From positions 3,692,348 through 3,756,347 of the forward strand of contig JAKTNV010000023.1 of assembly GCA_022747635.1 (NCBI GenBank): a DNA stretch of 64,000 nt. The letters run 5' to 3'. The notes beneath the pieces were generated by a model. The model saw nothing but the letters and a program-made list of their open reading frames with translations, was not told the DNA's origin and did not search any database. Origin of the DNA: Hetaerina americana (Eukaryota > Arthropoda > Insecta > Odonata > Calopterygidae). Positions 47,051-57,973 of this stretch are shown piece by piece (within the stretch, counting starts at the first letter, position 1; every line of letters starts with the position of its first letter). Both the position numbers and the translations under genes were made by a program.

Positions 47051-47967
47051 CAGGGTAGCACCCAAAAGTGGTAGGACTGATTTTCTCTGGCTCGAACGGA
47101 GCGGTGGAGGGGGGTCTGCTTGGTAGGTTAAGGTGGAGGGGGCTTTTAGCAACAGACCAACACCAACCTCAGTTGCCTGCGGGCTGTCGTTGAGTGAGGA
47201 CACCGTTTTTAGTGAAGCAAGTATTTTGTCCGCGTCGAAAAACAAAATGAATCTGAATTTAGAGCAACGTTATTCCGTGAAGTTTTGTGCGAAACTCGCC
47301 AAGACGGCAACTGAGACCCTCGATATGATCAAGCAGGCTTATGGGGACACTGCCTTAAGCCGTTCCACAGTATTTGAGCGCCACAAGTTGTTTAAAGAGG
47401 GTAGGGAGCTCGTTGAAGACGACCATCGCTCCGGACGGCCGTCGACGGCAAGAACCGACACGAATGTGGACAGAGTGAGGACACTGCTGAACACAGACCG
47501 ACGCTTAACCAGTGAAGAAATTGCAGGCCAGTTGGGTCTGTCTGTATCCAATGTCCAACGCATTATTTCACAGGATTTGGCCATGCGCAAGGTGTGCGCC
47601 AAAATGGTACCGAAAATTCTGAGTGTCGACCGAAAGCTCCTGGCCAAATACGGCGTTGCCACGTTGCCGCACCCGCCCTATTCTCCCGATCTGGCACCAC
47701 CGGACTTCTTCTTCTTCCCCCTGATAAAAGACAGCTCAAGGGACGACGTTTTGACTCGATAAATGCCGTTCAAGAGGCTTCGACGAGGGTCATCACGGCA
47801 TCCCCAAAGAAAATTTCCAGCGGGCGTACGGGAAATGGGAGCAACGTTATACTAAGTGTGTAGCAGCTCAAGGAGCATACTTTGAAGATTATTAATTCGA
47901 TGTAAGTATATCGTCAATAAAATTCTTGTAAAAAAAATCAGTCCTACCACTTTTGGGTGCGACCCTG
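47051..47967 (+). mobile_element. Internally deleted mariner with intact ends
   Basis: Inverted repeats cagggtagcacccaaaagtg (from 47051) and its near-perfect partner ending gaccctg at 47967 share a stretch of at least 26 bases (one mismatch near the tip), flanked by TA at 47049-47050 and 47968-47969. Length 917 bp instead of about 1300. It could be moved by transposase from a related full-length copy. Confidence 0.95.
47247..47762 (+). pseudogene. Core-deleted mariner transposase, N- and C-parts fused in frame
   Basis: From the ATG at 47247 the protein begins MNLNLEQRYSVKFCAKL, the normal start, and keeps both helix-turn-helix units (residues about 5-60 and 75-125; linker DDHRSGRPSTA, second HTH LTSEEIAGQLGLSVSNVQRI) and VCAKMVPKILSVD. 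It then jumps, without losing frame, to LLAKYGVATLPHPPYSPDLAPPDFFFFP near the third catalytic Asp. About 150 residues with the first two Asp are missing. The frame shifts around 47735; the C-terminal RRFDSINAVQEA and the remnant tail to AAQGAYFEDY (about 47890) lie in other frames. The 171-codon product could bind the ends but not cut. Confidence 0.85.
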
Positions 47968-47969
47968 TA

Positions 47970-49995
47970 ATTCTATTCCCGGGATAAGCTCATTCGATAT
48001 AAATGAGATCGGTATGACTTTGTTAACATAATGCCTTCTTCATTGTTGTCCGTATGTGTATTTACTTTGAGTTTTTGGTTATATTAGGCTCACTATGAAA
48101 AACTGACAGTTCTTAAGGACAAACCTGAATGAACTCCTGAATACTAAACAAATTTTCTACGCTTTTTTTTGGTTCTCTCCAGTCTCGGAGCACCTTCCAA
48201 TGTAATCACGGTTTACGGCTCTTAACAACCAGATGAATGTCGTCGAAGTTAATTTTGACCCCCTTCCTACACAGTAATAAATGCAATGAAGAAAAATGCT
48301 GACGATGCATAAATTGTGCGAGACACACTCGAATAATATGATTTTTCATGAAAGGGAAGAAGATATGGCGATTGGGTGTCATGGAAAAACACCATTAGCC
48401 ATCTCCTAAAAGGACATGAGCGTCACTGCCGCTAAATGTTCCGCCCGAATTCTATATGATGCATTTAAACTCTCTGCAACCTCGTGTTACCATGGAATTC
48501 ACGCAATGAGGTGTTCGCCATGAGTAACCAATTTGCTTGACCCATCAACGATTCCATATTTAAAATAAAATTGTGATTTCCTGGCGAATATGATGGATCT
48601 CTTCGTCAACTTCAAAAGGCAGAGGCAAACTTTCCCATGCCTAGATATTTTCTGAGTTAGGAGAAGTCCCAGACCAGGGAAGTAAGTAATGTGTTTAAAA
48701 CACATAAACAGGAAGGAGTACGCTGCACTCATCCTATCACTAATTTTCTTCAGGCGGCCGGATACTTTTCGAATCGGTTGAAGCTTGGGCTTCGAAGAAG
48801 GAGCCCTTTGGATGCAAGGGAAAGTAAGAGAGCCGGAAGGTGGCACTTACAATCAACTGCTCAATTGGAGGGAGGACACCGAATATTCGCTATAATACCA
48901 TGTGTTTTTCCGAACTCCTCTCGGTAATCTGACTGAAGTTAAACCAAAGACTTTATTGGGTTACGCATGCGGGTTTGTAGTTTTGGAAACCATAACCTTC
49001 AGTGACATACTCTCAGTAGGATTTTATAACAAAAGACTCTATGACAATGGTGCCTTAATTATCCAGCAATGGTACATTTTTTCCATGATTGAGTTCCCAT
49101 TAGCTGCGCTTTTAGTTTTCACTCAAATGCCCCAAGTTCAAACTAGCATTCATGACATCGTTTTAAGTAGCCACTTATTTCCTTACCCAGGCTATCATCG
49201 ATACTTTGCGAATTATAAGTAGCGAAATCCTATTGCAATTTGAATTTTCGCCACTAAATTTTTGATTTTTAAAATTCCGTGATTCAAGACTCAGGAATAA
49301 CCTAAGTCTTTTTTTAAATCGAACATGATTTCAACTGAACATCTACTTTTAACGCCTTTATTTCTATTTGTTATGTTCGCAAGTCGGAATGGTCAATCAT
49401 CCGACAAGTGTTTCCATCTGTGGTGATTTAGAACATTTGAATCGTCGTGTTTCTTTTTTAGATTATTTCCGGGGATTGTAAGGCAGAGTTCACCGCCAAA
49501 CAAATTGTTTTTACAAAGAAAGTGAGTCGCATGTACAATAAATTCAGGTAGTGAATTGGATAGCTAGTAAAAGTATGCCATTCATCAGTTAAAATAATGC
49601 TTATGGGTCAACATTCCCGAAGCAGAGAAACCTACGTACTCCTTTCGAGAAGTATGGATACATAATGAATGACTCTTCCCCATCTCCATCTCAACGGTTC
49701 CAGCTCAGATCCGAAGTAAAACTCGGATATCAACCAGCACTTGACTGCGTACACTCTCTTGCCTTGGAAGGTCAACTCTCCAATGTCACTCCGCTCATTC
49801 ATCTGTTCAAGCCCCTTAAGGGGCGGGTTTACGTAGATGACAGTGGGCATGAGGGCGGAGGGGAAAATAATAAGTCAGTGGAACACTAGGGCCACTATCT
49901 TTCATCCGTTTTGCATCAAAAATCGCGCAGCATATCCAGAGGTGAACTCAATTTCAACCTATTCAAGTAACTTTCGGGTAACTAATTTAGTCTGT

Positions 49996-49998
<3 letters not shown>
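47970..49998. other. No gene recognised
   Basis: No coding domain or element end identified. Frames of 106-115 codons at 48499-48846 (minus) and 48902-49222 (plus) lack motifs and are not supported by flanking splice signals that I can see. Confidence 0.4.

Positions 49999-49999
<1 letters not shown>

Positions 50000-50044
<45 letters not shown>
50000..50044. repeat. (TA)n microsatellite
   Basis: Uninterrupted TA dinucleotide tract of about 44 bases. Confidence 0.95.
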
Positions 50045-50047
<3 letters not shown>

Positions 50048-51040
50048 GTGTATCAATTAATACTGCTTTTGAGAACTTTTACCATCAACTTTTGTCGATG
50101 CTCTACGGGTCGTATTATAACGATTTTATGCAAATATATTCAACAGATGTAGTGGAAGCTCGTTATCATGAGAAAAATTGCACTTTACCACAGATTTATT
50201 AATTACGCACCACGCGAAACCCTAAATTATAATCAAACCATATATATTTATTATAAATTAATTTAAAAGCAATGGTCATTTCTCTATTCCGGTTTGACAA
50301 CGATAGGGTTGAGAAATGGAAAAACAGCGTCGCGGACACCGATCTGAGCCCTTTTTGATGCCCAAGCCAATCCTGTGGAATAAAAATTTTAAAATTGGAA
50401 ACAGTCGTCGGCTGAAAAGAGGTGGTCATTTCGAATTATAACTCTAACTGGTAATCGATCCACGGGTGCCGTCAAACGTGAGCTGGGAGGGACTTGGAGG
50501 CATGTTGTTCGTGTGCTCGGGAATACGCTTATGGGCAAAGCTTTCTGAAATGATTATCCAAATCGCCAAATTTCAGCGTTGCGGCAATGAATGAGATGAA
50601 TGTATCGAGAGATATTATCAGGGTTGATTAAACTTGAAATATTATTTGTGTAAAAAGACTTTCCTGGAAGGGAACTTTTTGTGACTTAAAAAATTAAAAT
50701 GTATGTCAATTGGAATATTTGGCGTTCAATTCTCAACAATATTCACGAGGCACTACTACCATGTGGTGGGGTAAGCGCTTCTCCTTGCCTGATTGGCTTG
50801 GAGGCTACAATCCACTTGGTCTCCATCAGTTTCTTATTCCCAGTCTGACCCCAAGGGTAAAGTTCTTGAGTTTCTATGAATAAACATTTCAGGAAAATAC
50901 TGGAATCCAGAGGACGGATTTGTTGTTTCTCATATCTTGATTACTCTATCAAGCTCCCAAACCATTAGAAGGAGGCTAAATCAAAGATAAAAGCATGATA
51001 GGTAAAGACAATCGGGGTCCGCAGATATTAAGATACGAAT
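50045..51040. other. No gene recognised
   Basis: AT-rich DNA with nothing identifiable. Confidence 0.45.
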
Positions 51041-51044
51041 ACGA

Positions 51045-51640
51045 GAGAGCATTGGCACCACCTGAGAAACAACAAGGCACCAGGATTTGACAAAATAAAC
51101 GGAGAAATAATCAAGGAACTCGGGGGTCAAAGCGAAGGATGCCCTAGCTAAGAACGCATCCATGAAGAAGAGGCAATTACGATGTTCAAAGAACCTACGG
51201 CTGGAAACAAGTAAGCAATTCGTCAAGACATTCGTGTCGAGCATAGCTCTTCATGGTACCGCTACTGGGAACATTGGAAAAGTGGACCACCGAAGAATAG
51301 AAGCCTTTGAAACATGGTGCTGGAGGAGAATGCTGAAGATGAAATGGACAAACAAAGTGAGGCACGAGGAAGCATATAGAAGAGCAGAAGAGGAGAGGAC
51401 CTAGAGGAGAGTTCTACGGTAAAGAAGAAATAGATGTATTGGACACACATTGAGGTGCATTGGATTGATTAGGAATTTAACAGAAGGAAAAATAGAAGGG
51501 AAGTCTCCACGAGGGAGACCAAGGACTATGTGCATAGGAAAAATTAAGAAGGACGTAAAACAGAGAGGGTATCAAGGGTTGAAGGAATTGAGATTAAATA
51601 CAGTAAAATTGAGGGCTGCAGTAAACAAATCCTAGGATTG
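51045..51640 (+). pseudogene. RTE-type relic of a second subfamily
   Basis: Near 51050-51125 the sequence reads HLRNNKAPGFDKINGEIIKELGG, the segment just before the RT palm. A deletion then joins it to the post-palm region: RCSKNLRLETSKQFVKTFVSSIALHG (51180-51255), RRIEAFETWCWRRMLKMKWTNKV (51283-51355), and after a shift GHTLRCIGLIRNLTEGKIEGKSPRGRPR (51435-51525) and QRGYQGLKELRLNTVKLRAAVNKS. The C-terminal GRPR segment marks a different RTE subfamily from the one at 45 kb. The catalytic palm is entirely deleted. Confidence 0.75.
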
Positions 51641-51644
51641 AAAT

Positions 51645-52605
51645 ACTAATTATTTCTTCATTTTTCATCCCTATTCAATTTTCGGCCATCGAGGAAGTGC
51701 CGATTTGTTTAGTCATACCATGCCGTTTACACTACGATGCTCTCTGCCATTGCTGTCATAATGAGGCAGTTAAACGGCGAGGCTTTAAAGGTAAATAAAA
51801 TGTTGACCAAAAAATTAATATTTTCAATTGATCAGATATTTCGTTTCATCAGTTTACGCTATTCCAAAATACCTCTGGAGTGAGCACTTCGATGCCAATG
51901 ATGGGAAAGAGTGGGGATGGTAGACCACCAGTTGGATGGGAAAAAATCCGTTAAAATTCGCTGGTCAAGTCATGGGCGCACCCTTCATTGAATGTTCCCT
52001 ATATTTTAGGTCTCGTTCATTTATTTATTCGCGCAATGTTAGTTCTAGGAGAGTACAAATATTTCCTAAAGCGCTTGCTGGGCGCTGGTTTTCAATATAA
52101 CTCATTGGTTCGCATGTTGTAGGAATTCTCGGCGAATTTCGGTCGGATAACATCGGTGCGCTCTGAAGAAAGATACGAGCGCGTAGCTTGTTGGGATTCC
52201 ACGTAGCATGGAAGTGGCGGCTGAATCGAGGGCCGGGCCCCACGCGGCGCAGAATCTTCTGTGACACATCAGGCTCGTTTATAGGAAGGAATATTTGTAG
52301 GCCTGCGCGTGTATCAACATTAATTAATACGGTGAGAAAGGCTGTTTTCATTATTTTTAATTCACCCTTGGACATTAATATACCCTCAGTCGTGGAGCGA
52401 ATAAACACGTAATGCACGAATAAAATATATTACTTGGAAATTAAGTTTTGTGTGAATGCGAGAATTCATTTCTGACTGTCGAGAATGTACGGGTTATGTC
52501 GGTTGAAAATTAACGCCCGAAAATAGCCAATAAAGCCGAAGATAGAAATTTGTCTTTTCCAGGGGGAAAGTGATGAATTAAGAGAAATATCAAATTACAT
52601 ATCAT
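51645..52605. other. No gene recognised
   Basis: A GC-richer stretch around 52110-52270 contains a 130-codon minus frame (52025-52417) without recognisable motifs. Confidence 0.4.
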
Positions 52606-52609
52606 ATCA

Positions 52610-52676
52610 ATTACACATAAAATCTCTTTTCCAAACAGTCAACTTGACTGTTTTGAAAAAAGATTTTATGTGTAAT
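52610..52676. repeat. Near-perfect 33-bp-arm hairpin
   Basis: The arms 52610-52642 and 52644-52676 are inverted copies with two mismatches and a single-base spacer. The arm begins attacacataaaatct. No other element feature is visible. Confidence 0.9.
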
Positions 52677-52679
52677 CAC

Positions 52680-54455
52680 TCATCACAAAGTGAAAAACTA
52701 ACTTCTGAAATCCCCATAAACAACTATTGAGGTGCACGAACATAGCTTAATATGAACACGTTAACTGGTAAACGCCGATTTGAAATAGGCGATACAGAGT
52801 AATTTTGATAATTCGTAACCGTGGCGGTGTATTAAAAATCAACAAAACCCACGGTGTTGCATGGGAATGGCAAATTAGCAAAACCACTCCATTCGAAATA
52901 AAGTTAAATTAATATTAAATTACGAAAAGAGATCGGAGTAGACCTACTATGTTTAGATCAGCCGTAGGTAAATAGTTTTACCTGTTTGCACCTTGAGTGA
53001 AGTGATTAACGCAGCAACCGTGCAGTTTGAACGCAGAGTTTAGAAGTACTAAAACACGCGTTCCAAACAATTGCGTCCCTGTCCGTCATGAAATGGTCTT
53101 TGATTTGACATGAGAGAAGAGAGAGAGAGAGCTTGGTGTCCTAACGTCTTGAGTTTTCCTGCAGAGGACCATTTCATTCCGTGGTGGCGCCCCCTTCGGC
53201 TGCAAGAATTAAGAGAGGCTCTTGCCTTGTACAAAGACTGTGGGGGTCAGCTTGTTGGCCCTCTCCCGGGCCACCCATCCATAATACCGGTCATTTTTCC
53301 ACCCGATACCTTTGACCCCAATGGTAATGAAATGCGATTCTATTTTACTCAGCACCTCAATTTTTCACTATCCGGGAATATTTTCGAGTGGACACTATAA
53401 AATGCTTACCGCACGCATCTACACTACTTTCATTTTTTTCGCATGGTAGCATTTGTAAGAGGTCACAAATTTAGGGAGGGTGTAATTGAACGGATTTGGC
53501 GTATGAGTATACATCACGTCATTTCAAATGACGATTGGCATACATATTAGGCATACTGCGCTTATATCAAGAGAACGTTAGCCAAGCGGGTAATACTTCC
53601 TCTTCGATCACATGCATTCATTTTCACGCTCATTGTTGATCTCATTCCTCATATTTCATTACGTTTCCGTTATCTATAAATGAATATGAAAACCAGTACT
53701 TTTTTCCTTAAGTTTTCGTTGGGCAATACATTAATCCCCTTTCTTTGCGAAACGGAAGCAGGGATTGACCTCAGTTACAATTTGTTTCTCTAATTTTGAA
53801 GCGACGGGATGTCATCGGCCCAGCGAGAATGATTTAGACAAAACGAACATAAAGATGCCCTCCAAGGAAGGATTTGGAAAACTCCTCAGATAAGAGCAAG
53901 GCGATCAGGTTTGAATCGCTAAGTCCAATGGTACCTAGTGTCACTTAATTCATTGTTTAAAAACTGAAATTCGAATCAGAAACTTTGTTTGATAATCTAA
54001 TTGTATCAATTGTAACACTTACCAAGCCTGGTTTCACCACTCAGCGAGCCCATTTTCCGGCCACTTGAAGAGCCACGAAACTTGATTAACATAATTTGTG
54101 TCGAAAACTAAGTTCCTATTTCCAGTGATCACTATTTTCTGAAAAAATAAATGTTCGACAGATGAATATTCTTCAACTGTTAAAGTTTAAGAGCATACGG
54201 TGCCGGTTTTGGACAATTAATGGCTTTTTATTGAAACTCATTGATGGATACCGAATTTTATGTATATTTCCACATACAAACAACAATCTTACACGTTCAA
54301 CCTGGCAAGAAAATTGCACTTGCGCATAATGTGAGACCGCCCAAAGTAAGCCGTTTCAATTGAGAGAGAAAGACGAGAAGAAGGAAAGGCATTTGAAAAA
54401 CGTCGATCGATGAAGCGCACAGGAGCGTATGAGTTGTGCCGTTTTCATCTAGATT
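52680..54455. other. No gene recognised
   Basis: Includes a 96-codon frame (53110-53400) with balanced composition but no motif. The rest is AT-rich. Confidence 0.4.
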
Positions 54456-54461
54456 AGCGAG

Positions 54462-54560
54462 AAGGGAGAGAGAGAGAGGAAGGGAGAGAGAGAAAGAAGG
54501 AGAGAGATAGGGAAGGGGAGAGAAATGGGGAGAAAGAGGAAGACGGATAGAAGGAGAGGG
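54462..54560. repeat. GA-rich low-complexity tract
   Basis: Purine-rich run of gagaga/gggaga units. The minus frame crossing it (Leu/Ser/Pro rich) is a compositional artefact. Confidence 0.85.
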
Positions 54561-54564
54561 TAAC

Positions 54565-55385
54565 AATATTGATATTGTTTTTACTTCACCTGGGGCGGAT
54601 GAGACAGACTGTCCTCTTCCCTCGTCCACGGGCTCATATCACTGTACAGATAAATACACAGTCATTGTGGCGGACTAAGTACATGCAGATAAAACATTAT
54701 TAAATAACGAATAAAAATAGGGTTGTATTGGCTTGAAATAACACTGGTAAACATATCCGAATTAATTAGTGATTGTTGGATTAAATTATACGTATTTACA
54801 TGTAAAAATATATTTCGGAAAAAATTTTCAAACACAAAAGTTAGCCAACCTCATATTTGAGGATGTCATCATAAAAGTACTATTATTCGCACACTATAGT
54901 GCGTGTACGGTTGCGTGTCCGTATAACGTGCACAAAAGTGTGCTTTTAGGTTTTCTTTTGGTGTGAGATGGCTTCAGAGACAATGGAAGGGCATTATTTC
55001 GCGCGAATGTGAACACAAATGAGCCATTCATCCTCTTCGTCCGGTGTAGTGGTGTTTGCTACGTACAGGTATCCGCATTTCTCGTATTCCTGGGATGCAC
55101 ACTTGCCACGTTTAAGATAGTCCGATGTATTCTCGGGAGCCTCGTGTTTACTCACGGATGTGCCAGCCCCGAGGTGGTGGTATGACCTCTCATTCCTTTT
55201 CAGCCACTTTCAATGGCGCATAAGGGTGTGAGGATGTCTCAGTATCCAGCACGGAAGGCATAGCACATAAAGGAAAGAAGCTGTCATCCATCAACAGTTA
55301 AAGCAGGTTTTTATAAGTAATGATTAAATTTGGCTGGGTGATGTGCATATGATTCTGCAAAATAAACGCAAACCATATTTAACCC
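54565..55385. other. No gene recognised
   Basis: No domain or element end identified. Confidence 0.4.
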
Positions 55386-55391
55386 GAGATA

Positions 55392-55637
55392 TTACGGCAT
55401 CTGTCTGCCCCGTGACGGGTCGCTGGACAGGAAGACCCCTTGGTGCCTAAGGGTACGTGTATATGGCACCAGGTTCATGCGATCTAAAATTTGCTTTGCC
55501 ATGGCGTAGACGAGAAGTTTTCCCAGAGCATTGACGGTGGCGACGGGTCGATAGTGAAGACAACGATCAGGACTGGGGACCATGGAGTTTCGAATAGCCT
55601 GTTTAGTGCATTTTCTAAGACACTGTAACGATATCAA
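55392..55637 (-). pseudogene. Possible reverse transcriptase fragment
   Basis: On the minus strand the frame reads MVPSPD, then YRPVATVNALGKLLVYAMAKQI and DRMNLVPYTRTLRHQGVF. The YRP...LGKLL pattern resembles the RT segment before motif A in R1/Jockey-type elements (YRPIxLLPxxGKxLE). No catalytic motif is present and surrounding frames are unidentified, so this is a weak call. Confidence 0.35.
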
Positions 55638-55639
55638 TT

Positions 55640-56510
55640 TTTTCCGGTGCCCATCCCTAGATACATCGGTTTAGTTTCATAACATAAGGGTCAACTTTCA
55701 CATCCCTCACGTATGCAAGTACTCCCAAGACCACATGGACTTCATGCATAATTGGGCGAACACCTGATTCGGGTTTGAGTCGGGGGAGCTCTCGTGCCCC
55801 TGGAACGGAGGTCGACGCATCGGAGTCGCTGGAGGAGCCGGGGTCTTCATCTACCAGCTCCACGTCCCTCGTGTCGAGTAAAAATCCTGTCTATAGCTTC
55901 GCTGGCTCTTCGGGGGTGTTGCTATTTGCTACTTTGATCATGCTGGGCGTCGGAGGTTTTGCAACTTCTTCAGTTCCAGGGAACGGTTTCATCGTTTCAT
56001 TTTTCGTAGGCAAGGGGCACTAAATGACAGAAGGTAGGGAGCGTTGCATTTGCCTGCTGTGCAGCATTTGCCGGGATCTACCCGGGGCACCGGGGTGGTA
56101 CACAGGGAAACGTGGTGGCCAACTTCCAGGCAACGAGAGGAGGTTATGTCTTCAGATTTGCAGGGTTAGGTATGCGAAGTACTTTCGAAATGAATGGGCG
56201 TATTCAGGGGCATACCATCCGTGTGCGAAGCAATCATATCCGCCGGGCGTCGAAAACTTTGCACGTAGGATAACAGAGAGTTACGGCTACTAGTTTTCCA
56301 TTTTAGTATTTTACATGCAATTCGCCCCAGGGACAAAATTTGGCGGTGAATATGGATTGGTATATCCGGAGGCACATTTGATAAGAGCACTCTTAATACA
56401 CTGGACACGCGTTTTCGGAATGCTACTTCCTTATCCTCATAATGAACTGGAAGGATTGCGCCACACCGATTGCCTCCTTCTCCGAATCAAGATTTCAGCA
56501 TGGGCGATTG
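55640..56510. other. Unidentified, moderately GC-rich
   Basis: Overlapping short frames on both strands (for example 55657-55863 minus, 56024-56293 plus) without motifs. It may be further sequence of the RT-like relic at 55.4-55.6 kb. Confidence 0.35.
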
Positions 56511-56514
56511 AGAC

Positions 56515-56748
56515 TGATTTTCGAAGCGTATATCCTGGAGACGGCAGATATTTTTCATTGGCGTCCTGATCTATACTTGAAGTATTTTGTAGAGAGCACT
56601 TTAAGTGAGTACACCGACCATCGGATGGGTCGTTAAGAGTAGGCGAATGCCGACGTCGAGTTTCTTCCCACCCTTTCACCTTTCCCATCCATTCCTAACT
56701 GCGTAAATGACCTCAGCTGTCCGTCCCCTCCCCTAAAACTACTATTCG
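56515..56748 (+). mobile_element. tRNA-derived SINE (family 3), plus strand
   Basis: Fourth copy, opposite orientation to the others. The body has cctggagacggcagatattt, gtgagtacaccgaccatcgg and aatgacctcagctgtccgtc, and the tail is actactatt at 56740-56748. The tRNA-like head is degraded. It immediately precedes the CR1-like element. Confidence 0.75.
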
Positions 56749-56769
56749 AGTGTATTTCAGAGAAAAACT

Positions 56770-56780
56770 CAAGATGGCCG
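56770..56780 (+). promoter_or_regulatory. YY1-like motif at the element's 5' end
   Basis: CAAGATGGCCG begins about 10 bases after the inferred 5' end. It is the same string as the YY1 site near the start of human L1. It overlaps the inferred start codon (ATG at 56774) in a strong initiation context. Confidence 0.45.
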
Positions 56781-57187
56781 CCTGTAGTAGAACACGTGTC
56801 TCTCTCACTCCTAAGCTTTTCTACTTTTGTGTCATTAGTTCGCTACTTTCTCCGAGTTTTTCCACGCGAATTCTTGTGCATATATCCTGTGATCATTATC
56901 CATGTGAAGATATCCCAGTTCCTCAAGAGACTTTCAGTTACAGAAGTTTTTACTTTTCCGCCTTCGCATCAAGTGGTTTATCCCCCTGTCGCCTCCGTTT
57001 CCCCGTCAGCCTGTTTCCTAGCTCCCGGCGACTCCTCGGACCCTCGCCGACTGCCTCGACGCCACACTCTCGGTGCGGAGTTGTCATCCTGCTTCTAATC
57101 CTGCTCTCGGGTGATGTGAGCCTTAACCCCGGCCCTCCTTGTGCCCCCCCCAGTGTATGTGTACTACCAGAATGTGAGAAGTGTTAA
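56774..57187 (+). pseudogene. Element leader with 2A-like ribosome-skip motif
   Basis: N-terminal part of the CR1-like polyprotein. The ATG at 56774 (context aagATGg) is preferred to 56750, which lies before the inferred element start. The leader is about 120 residues, Ser/Pro/Phe-rich, and ends in a hydrophobic run CGVVILLLILLSG directly followed by GDVSLNPGP (57110-57136). This is the architecture of 2A sequences in some CR1/L2-type elements: hydrophobic helix, then D-V-x-x-N-P-G-P. The usual glutamate in DVExNPGP is serine here. The frame shifts at a run of eight C at about 57142-57150; the endonuclease continues in the next frame. Confidence 0.7.
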
Positions 57188-57973
57188 AAACAAACCATCA
57201 ATTTGTGACTCCCATGCGCATGAACTTGCGCAATTTGATATAATTGCGGAATCCGAAACTTGGCTGTCCCCTCATTTGCCGATGGTGAATTATCCTTCTC
57301 GGTCTCACACAGTGTTTACCGTCGAGATCGTCTGACTAGAGGTGGCGGGGTGCTCCTTGCCATTAATTCCAAGTACCCCTCAAAGCGACGCAAAGACCTC
57401 GAAACTGCTTGCGAAATCGTATGGAGTGAAGTCTCTCTACCCCATGGTACGCATTCAAAAGTAAATAAAATCTTTGTTGGCTGTTTTTATCGTCCCCCAT
57501 GCAGTGATATCTCGGTTCTCGAAAACTGTCTTGATTCTGTGTTTAAAACTATTAATCTTGGTCCAATTATTTTAGTTGGTGACTTTAATTTATCCATTCA
57601 ATGGGACACCCCTACGCATGGCACCCCTCTCATGGGTCACGGTGAATTCTTTATTGAACATTTTATAAGTGCTCTACAACTTTCGCAATACTGCACCCAA
57701 CGCACCCGAAACCTGGCAACCCTGGACCTTCTCCTCTCGTCCGTTCCCGCCGAGGCTATTACCCCGGGAAGGAATATTTTCAACTCTGACCACGAGTCTC
57801 TGGATGCAGTTTTTCGCATTAGAGGTTCCCGGAAACTCCGCCTTTCCCTGCTTGGTCGAAGGTCCGCTGGGAGGACGTTAATCGCTGCCTCGACCTTCTC
57901 CCCCGGGGTGTGCTTACCGCTTTGTCTCCAGAAGAAGGGGTGGACTTCCTTTACGTTGTTATTGAAAGTGTGA
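57150..57973 (+). pseudogene. CR1-like APE endonuclease domain
   Basis: Begins VYVYYQNVRSVKNK (57155-57195) and ESETWLS (about 57250). After a shift near 57280 it continues ADGELSF, YRRDRLTRGGGVLLAI (57318-57365), FVGCFYRPPCSD, ILVGDFNLSIQW (57566-57602, the GDFN catalytic box), NLATLDLLLSSV, and FNSDHESLDAVF (57778-57815, the SDH catalytic end). A further shift near 57850-57910 separates it from the linker. The target-nicking function is inferred from the family; the frame is broken. Confidence 0.85.

Noticed and set aside
48902..49222. 106-codon plus-strand ORF
   Set aside because: Begins without context, matches no family, and no exon structure could be supported.
53110..53400. 96-codon plus-strand ORF as a host gene
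   Set aside because: No recognisable motif, no supporting splice signals and length within chance expectation.
57110..57136. Viral 2A peptide from an RNA-virus insertion
   Set aside because: The motif is followed by an APE endonuclease and a non-LTR RT of the same element; no viral domain is present.
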